33,002 nt of DNA from JANNGZ01 sp031404155 (GTDB taxonomy: Bacteria; Pseudomonadota; Gammaproteobacteria; Burkholderiales; Burkholderiaceae_C), in the NCBI GenBank assembly GCA_031404155.1, contig JANNGZ010000142.1, positions 1-33,002 of the forward strand. The letters are read 5' to 3'. Positions 30,799 through 33,002 of this stretch are shown piece after piece. The notes under the pieces were generated by a model that was not told the origin of the DNA, searched no databases, and worked only from the letters and a program-made list of their open reading frames with translations. The translations under genes and the position numbers were made by a program. Each line of letters starts with the position of its first letter. Position 1 is the first letter of the stretch.

Positions 30799-32337
30799 TC
30801 AAGCCTCGCCGCGCAGCGCCGGGAACAGCACCACATCCCGAATGCTCGGCGCATCGGTGAGCAGCATCACCAGGCGGTCCAGGCCGATGCCGCAGCCGCC
30901 GGTGGGCGGCATGCCGATCTCCAGCGCGCGGATGAAGTCGGCGTCGTAGTACATCGCTTCCTCGTCGCCGGCTTCCTTGGCCGCGGCCTGGCCGAGGAAA
31001 CGTGCGGCCTGGTCCTCGGCGTCGTTCAGCTCCGAGAAACCATTGCCGAACTCGCGCCCGGTGATGAACAGCTCAAAGCGTTCGGTGACCGCCGGGTTCG
31101 TATCCGACGCGCGCGCCAATGGCGACACCTCCACCGGGTACTCGATGATGAAGGTCGGCTCCCAGAGCTGATGTTCGACCGCCGCTTCGAACAAGGCGAA
31201 CTGCAATTCCGCCAGCGCCCAGCGCGCCGGCGGGTCTTCACCCAGGGCCACCAGCTTCTCGCGCAACAGGTCCGCATCGCCGGCCTGCGCCAGGTTCAGG
31301 CCCGCGTACTTCACCAGCGAATCACGCACCGTGAGCCGCGCGAACGGCTCTTCCAGGTTCACCGGCCGCCCCGCGTAGCTGAGCTGCGCAGTGCCGGCGG
31401 CCTGGCGCGCGGCATGGCGCAGGATGCCTTCGGTGAAATCCATCAGATCGTGATGGTTCCAGTACGCCGCGTAGAACTCCATCATCGTGAACTCGGGGTT
31501 GTGGCGAACCGAAATCCCCTCGTTTCGAAAGCTGCGGTTGATTTCGAACACGCGCTCGAAGCCGCCGACGATCAGCCGCTTCAGGTACAGCTCGGGCGCG
31601 ATGCGCAGGAACATCTCCTGGTCCAGCGCGTTGTGGTGAGTCACGAAAGGCTTGGCGTTCGCGCCGCCGGGAATCGGGTGCAGCATCGGTGTCTCGACTT
31701 CGAGGAACCCGTGCTCGACCATGTGGTTGCGGATCGAGCTCACCGCCTTGCTGCGCGCCACGAAGCGCGCGCGCGACGCCTCGTCGGTGATCAGGTCCAC
31801 ATAGCGCTGGCGGTACTTCTGCTCCTGGTCGGCCATGCCGTGGAACTTGTCGGGCAGCGGGCGCAGGCTCTTGGTCAGCAGGCGCAGCGTGCTCACCCGC
31901 ACCGAGAGCTCGCCGGTGCGGGTCTTGAAGAGCAGGCCCTCGGCGCCGAGGATGTCGCCGAGGTCGTTGTGCTTGAAGGCCTCATAAGCCTCGTCGCCGA
32001 GCGCGTCCTTGGTCACGAAAAGCTGTATGCGCCCCGAGCCGTCCTGCAAGGTACCGAAGCTGGCCTTGCCCATCAAGCGCTTGAGCATCAGCCGCCCGGC
32101 CAGCGCCACCTGCACCGCCTGCGGCTCCAGCGCCTCGTTGGTCGCGTCGCCGTAGCGCAGCTGAAGGTCGGCCGCGTGGTGGCGGGGTTTGAAGTCGTTG
32201 GGGAAGGCGGCAACGCCACGGGACTTGGCCTGGGCGCGGATCGCGGCGAGCTTTTCGCGGCGCTCGGCGATGAGCTGGTGGTCGTCGCGTGCGGGCAGAG
32301 GTTGCGCGGGGGCTTGCTGCAGAGGCGTGGAGGTCAT
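30799..32337 (-). CDS. lysS: Lysyl-tRNA synthetase, class II
   Basis: 512 residues. Charges tRNA-Lys with lysine in the cytoplasm. The N-terminal OB-fold binds the anticodon (VALAGRLMLKRLMGKASFGTLQD). The catalytic core has motif 2 (FEINRSFRNEGISVRHNPEFTMMEFY) and motif 3 (GCGIGLDRLVMLLTD). The ATG at 32335-32337 fits a -10-like TAAAAT 23 bases upstream; the alternative starts at 32376 and 32379 would lie upstream of it. It is convergent with the hydratase gene and divergent from the oxidoreductase. Confidence 0.96.
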   Translation of the reverse strand: MTSTPLQQAPAQPLPARDDHQLIAERREKLAAIRAQAKSRGVAAFPNDFKPRHHAADLQLRYGDATNEALEPQAVQVALAGRLMLKRLMGKASFGTLQDGSGRIQLFVTKDALGDEAYEAFKHNDLGDILGAEGLLFKTRTGELSVRVSTLRLLTKSLRPLPDKFHGMADQEQKYRQRYVDLITDEASRARFVARSKAVSSIRNHMVEHGFLEVETPMLHPIPGGANAKPFVTHHNALDQEMFLRIAPELYLKRLIVGGFERVFEINRSFRNEGISVRHNPEFTMMEFYAAYWNHHDLMDFTEGILRHAARQAAGTAQLSYAGRPVNLEEPFARLTVRDSLVKYAGLNLAQAGDADLLREKLVALGEDPPARWALAELQFALFEAAVEHQLWEPTFIIEYPVEVSPLARASDTNPAVTERFELFITGREFGNGFSELNDAEDQAARFLGQAAAKEAGDEEAMYYDADFIRALEIGMPPTGGCGIGLDRLVMLLTDAPSIRDVVLFPALRGEA

Positions 32338-32360
32338 TGGCACTCGTTGAATTTGCGGCA

Positions 32361-32396
32361 ATTTTAGGCTGGCCATCAAAGTCGCCCCCCTACAAT
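32361..32396. promoter_or_regulatory. Divergent promoter region of lysS and the oxidoreductase gene
   Basis: On the minus strand TAAAAT (32361-32366) is a -10 candidate for lysS. On the plus strand TACAAT followed by CCCGG (32391-32396) is one for the gene at 32437, giving a leader of about 33 bases. Neither has a clear -35. Confidence 0.45.
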
Positions 32397-32436
32397 CCCG
32401 GGCCTGCCTTCACGTGCGCCCGCGCACCCGCCCGGC

Positions 32437-33002
32437 ATGACCTCACGCCCCGCCAACGCACTGCCCATCCTGGACCGGCCGATTCGATTCGCGCTGGTCG
32501 GTTGCGGCCGCATTTCCGCGAACCATTTCGATGCGCTGAGCCAGCATGCGGAGGGCGCCACGCTGGTGGCGGTTTGCGACAACGACCCGGCCGCGCTCGC
32601 CGCCGCCGCCTTACGAACCGGCGCTGCGCCGTTCGCCACGCTGGACGCGCTGCTCGACGGCAGCAACGCCGACATCGTCGTGCTCACCACCCCCAGCGGC
32701 TTGCATTCGCAGCAGGCTGTCCGCTTGGCCGCGGCGGGCCGCCATGTGCTGAGCGAAAAGCCCATGGCCACCAAGTGGGACGAGGGCATTGCGATGGTGC
32801 GCGCCTGCCGCGACGCCGGCGTCAAACTCTTCGTGGTCAAGCAGAACCGGCTCAACGCCACCTTGGTCCAGCTCAAGCGCGCCATCGATCAGAAGCGCTT
32901 CGGCCGCATCCACATGGTGGTGGTGAACGTGTTCTGGACCCGCCCGCAGAGCTACTACGACGACGCACCCTGGCGCGGCCGCTGGGACATGGACGGCGGC
33001 GC
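32437..33002 (+). CDS. Gfo/Idh/MocA family NAD(P)-dependent oxidoreductase (partial)
   Basis: The first 188 codons are present; the gene runs off the window. The dinucleotide fold starts IRFALVGCGRISANHFDAL, and the family EKP motif is in LSEKPMATKWDEG (Lys is the catalytic base). The later segment VKQNRLNATL and VNVFWTRPQSYYDD resembles oxidoreductases of LPS and O-antigen clusters (BplA/WlbA/WbpB type) that act on UDP-N-acetylglucosaminuronic acid at C3. That substrate is an inference; the genes beyond the edge, if they are polysaccharide genes, would support it. Confidence 0.85.
   Translation, partial: MTSRPANALPILDRPIRFALVGCGRISANHFDALSQHAEGATLVAVCDNDPAALAAAALRTGAAPFATLDALLDGSNADIVVLTTPSGLHSQQAVRLAAAGRHVLSEKPMATKWDEGIAMVRACRDAGVKLFVVKQNRLNATLVQLKRAIDQKRFGRIHMVVVNVFWTRPQSYYDDAPWRGRWDMDGG

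Noticed and set aside
30757..32367. A 536-codon plus-strand frame opposite lysS
   Set aside because: lysS on the minus strand has full class II motifs; the opposing frame is only low-complexity Gln/Val/His/Arg sequence.
1..33002. tRNA, rRNA, CRISPR array, transposase, integrase or phage genes
   Set aside because: I looked in the gaps and frames and saw no cloverleaf-like sequence, direct-repeat/spacer pattern or mobile-element protein.

Overview
The window is a GC-rich, densely packed chromosomal segment of a betaproteobacterium. The protein families, the gene order and the betaproteobacterial CIRCE-rpoH arrangement point to Burkholderiales, most likely the Comamonadaceae / Rubrivivax-Leptothrix (Sphaerotilaceae) neighbourhood; genus cannot be fixed from sequence reading alone. 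Almost everything is core housekeeping content. I see no prophage, insertion sequence, CRISPR array, rRNA or tRNA gene, and no gene-free stretch longer than about 220 bases.

Layout. 1-2420: the tail of an upstream gene, two small start-codon-linked repeat elements, a non-catalytic dihydroorotase (PyrC'-type) and a PlsC acyltransferase. 2446-4008 (minus): a secreted helix-hairpin-helix protein with an Ala/Lys tail, and phosphoglycerate mutase. 4089-6562: rhodanese, glutaredoxin 3, SecB and glycerol-3-phosphate dehydrogenase. 6604-7895 (minus): TrmL and ComF. 7984-8922: a BioC-like methyltransferase with an eroded SAM motif. 9066-14531: the cytochrome c oxidase operon (DUF2244, CoxB fused to cytochrome c, CoxA, a 39-residue assembly protein, CtaG, DUF2970, CoxC), ended by a terminator shared with a minus-strand twin-membrane-segment protein. 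14856-19127: the assembly genes (SURF1, a SCO-like thioredoxin-fold protein, heme A synthase, heme O synthase, SCO). Together these encode the enzyme, its CuA and CuB metallation and its heme A supply. 19201-20124 (minus): rpoH, with a CIRCE operator over its promoter. 20310-21404 (minus): ychF. 21524-21888: a frameshifted and truncated pirin remnant. 21911-23711 (minus): an EamA transporter and a MOSC protein. 23904-25812: a UbiH-like monooxygenase and DsbC. 25965-28978: an M61-PDZ peptidase and a DUF3108 protein. 29109-29720 (minus): a conserved-looking hypothetical protein preceded by a 29-codon Cys-Gly-rich mini-gene. 29919-30707: enoyl-CoA hydratase. 30799-32337 (minus): lysS. 32437-end: a Gfo/Idh/MocA oxidoreductase, cut by the window edge.

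The least explained signals are: (1) a 62-base element found exactly at the start codons of pyrC' and coxA, carrying its own mini-ORF, two hairpins (one with a compensatory base-pair change between copies) and a Shine-Dalgarno, and keeping a stop/start overlap at each junction; (2) the 29-codon Cys-Gly mini-gene with a strong ribosome binding site and a plausible promoter; (3) -10 boxes lying six bases before start codons, which suggests leaderless mRNAs; (4) a large hairpin in the cox operon leader.
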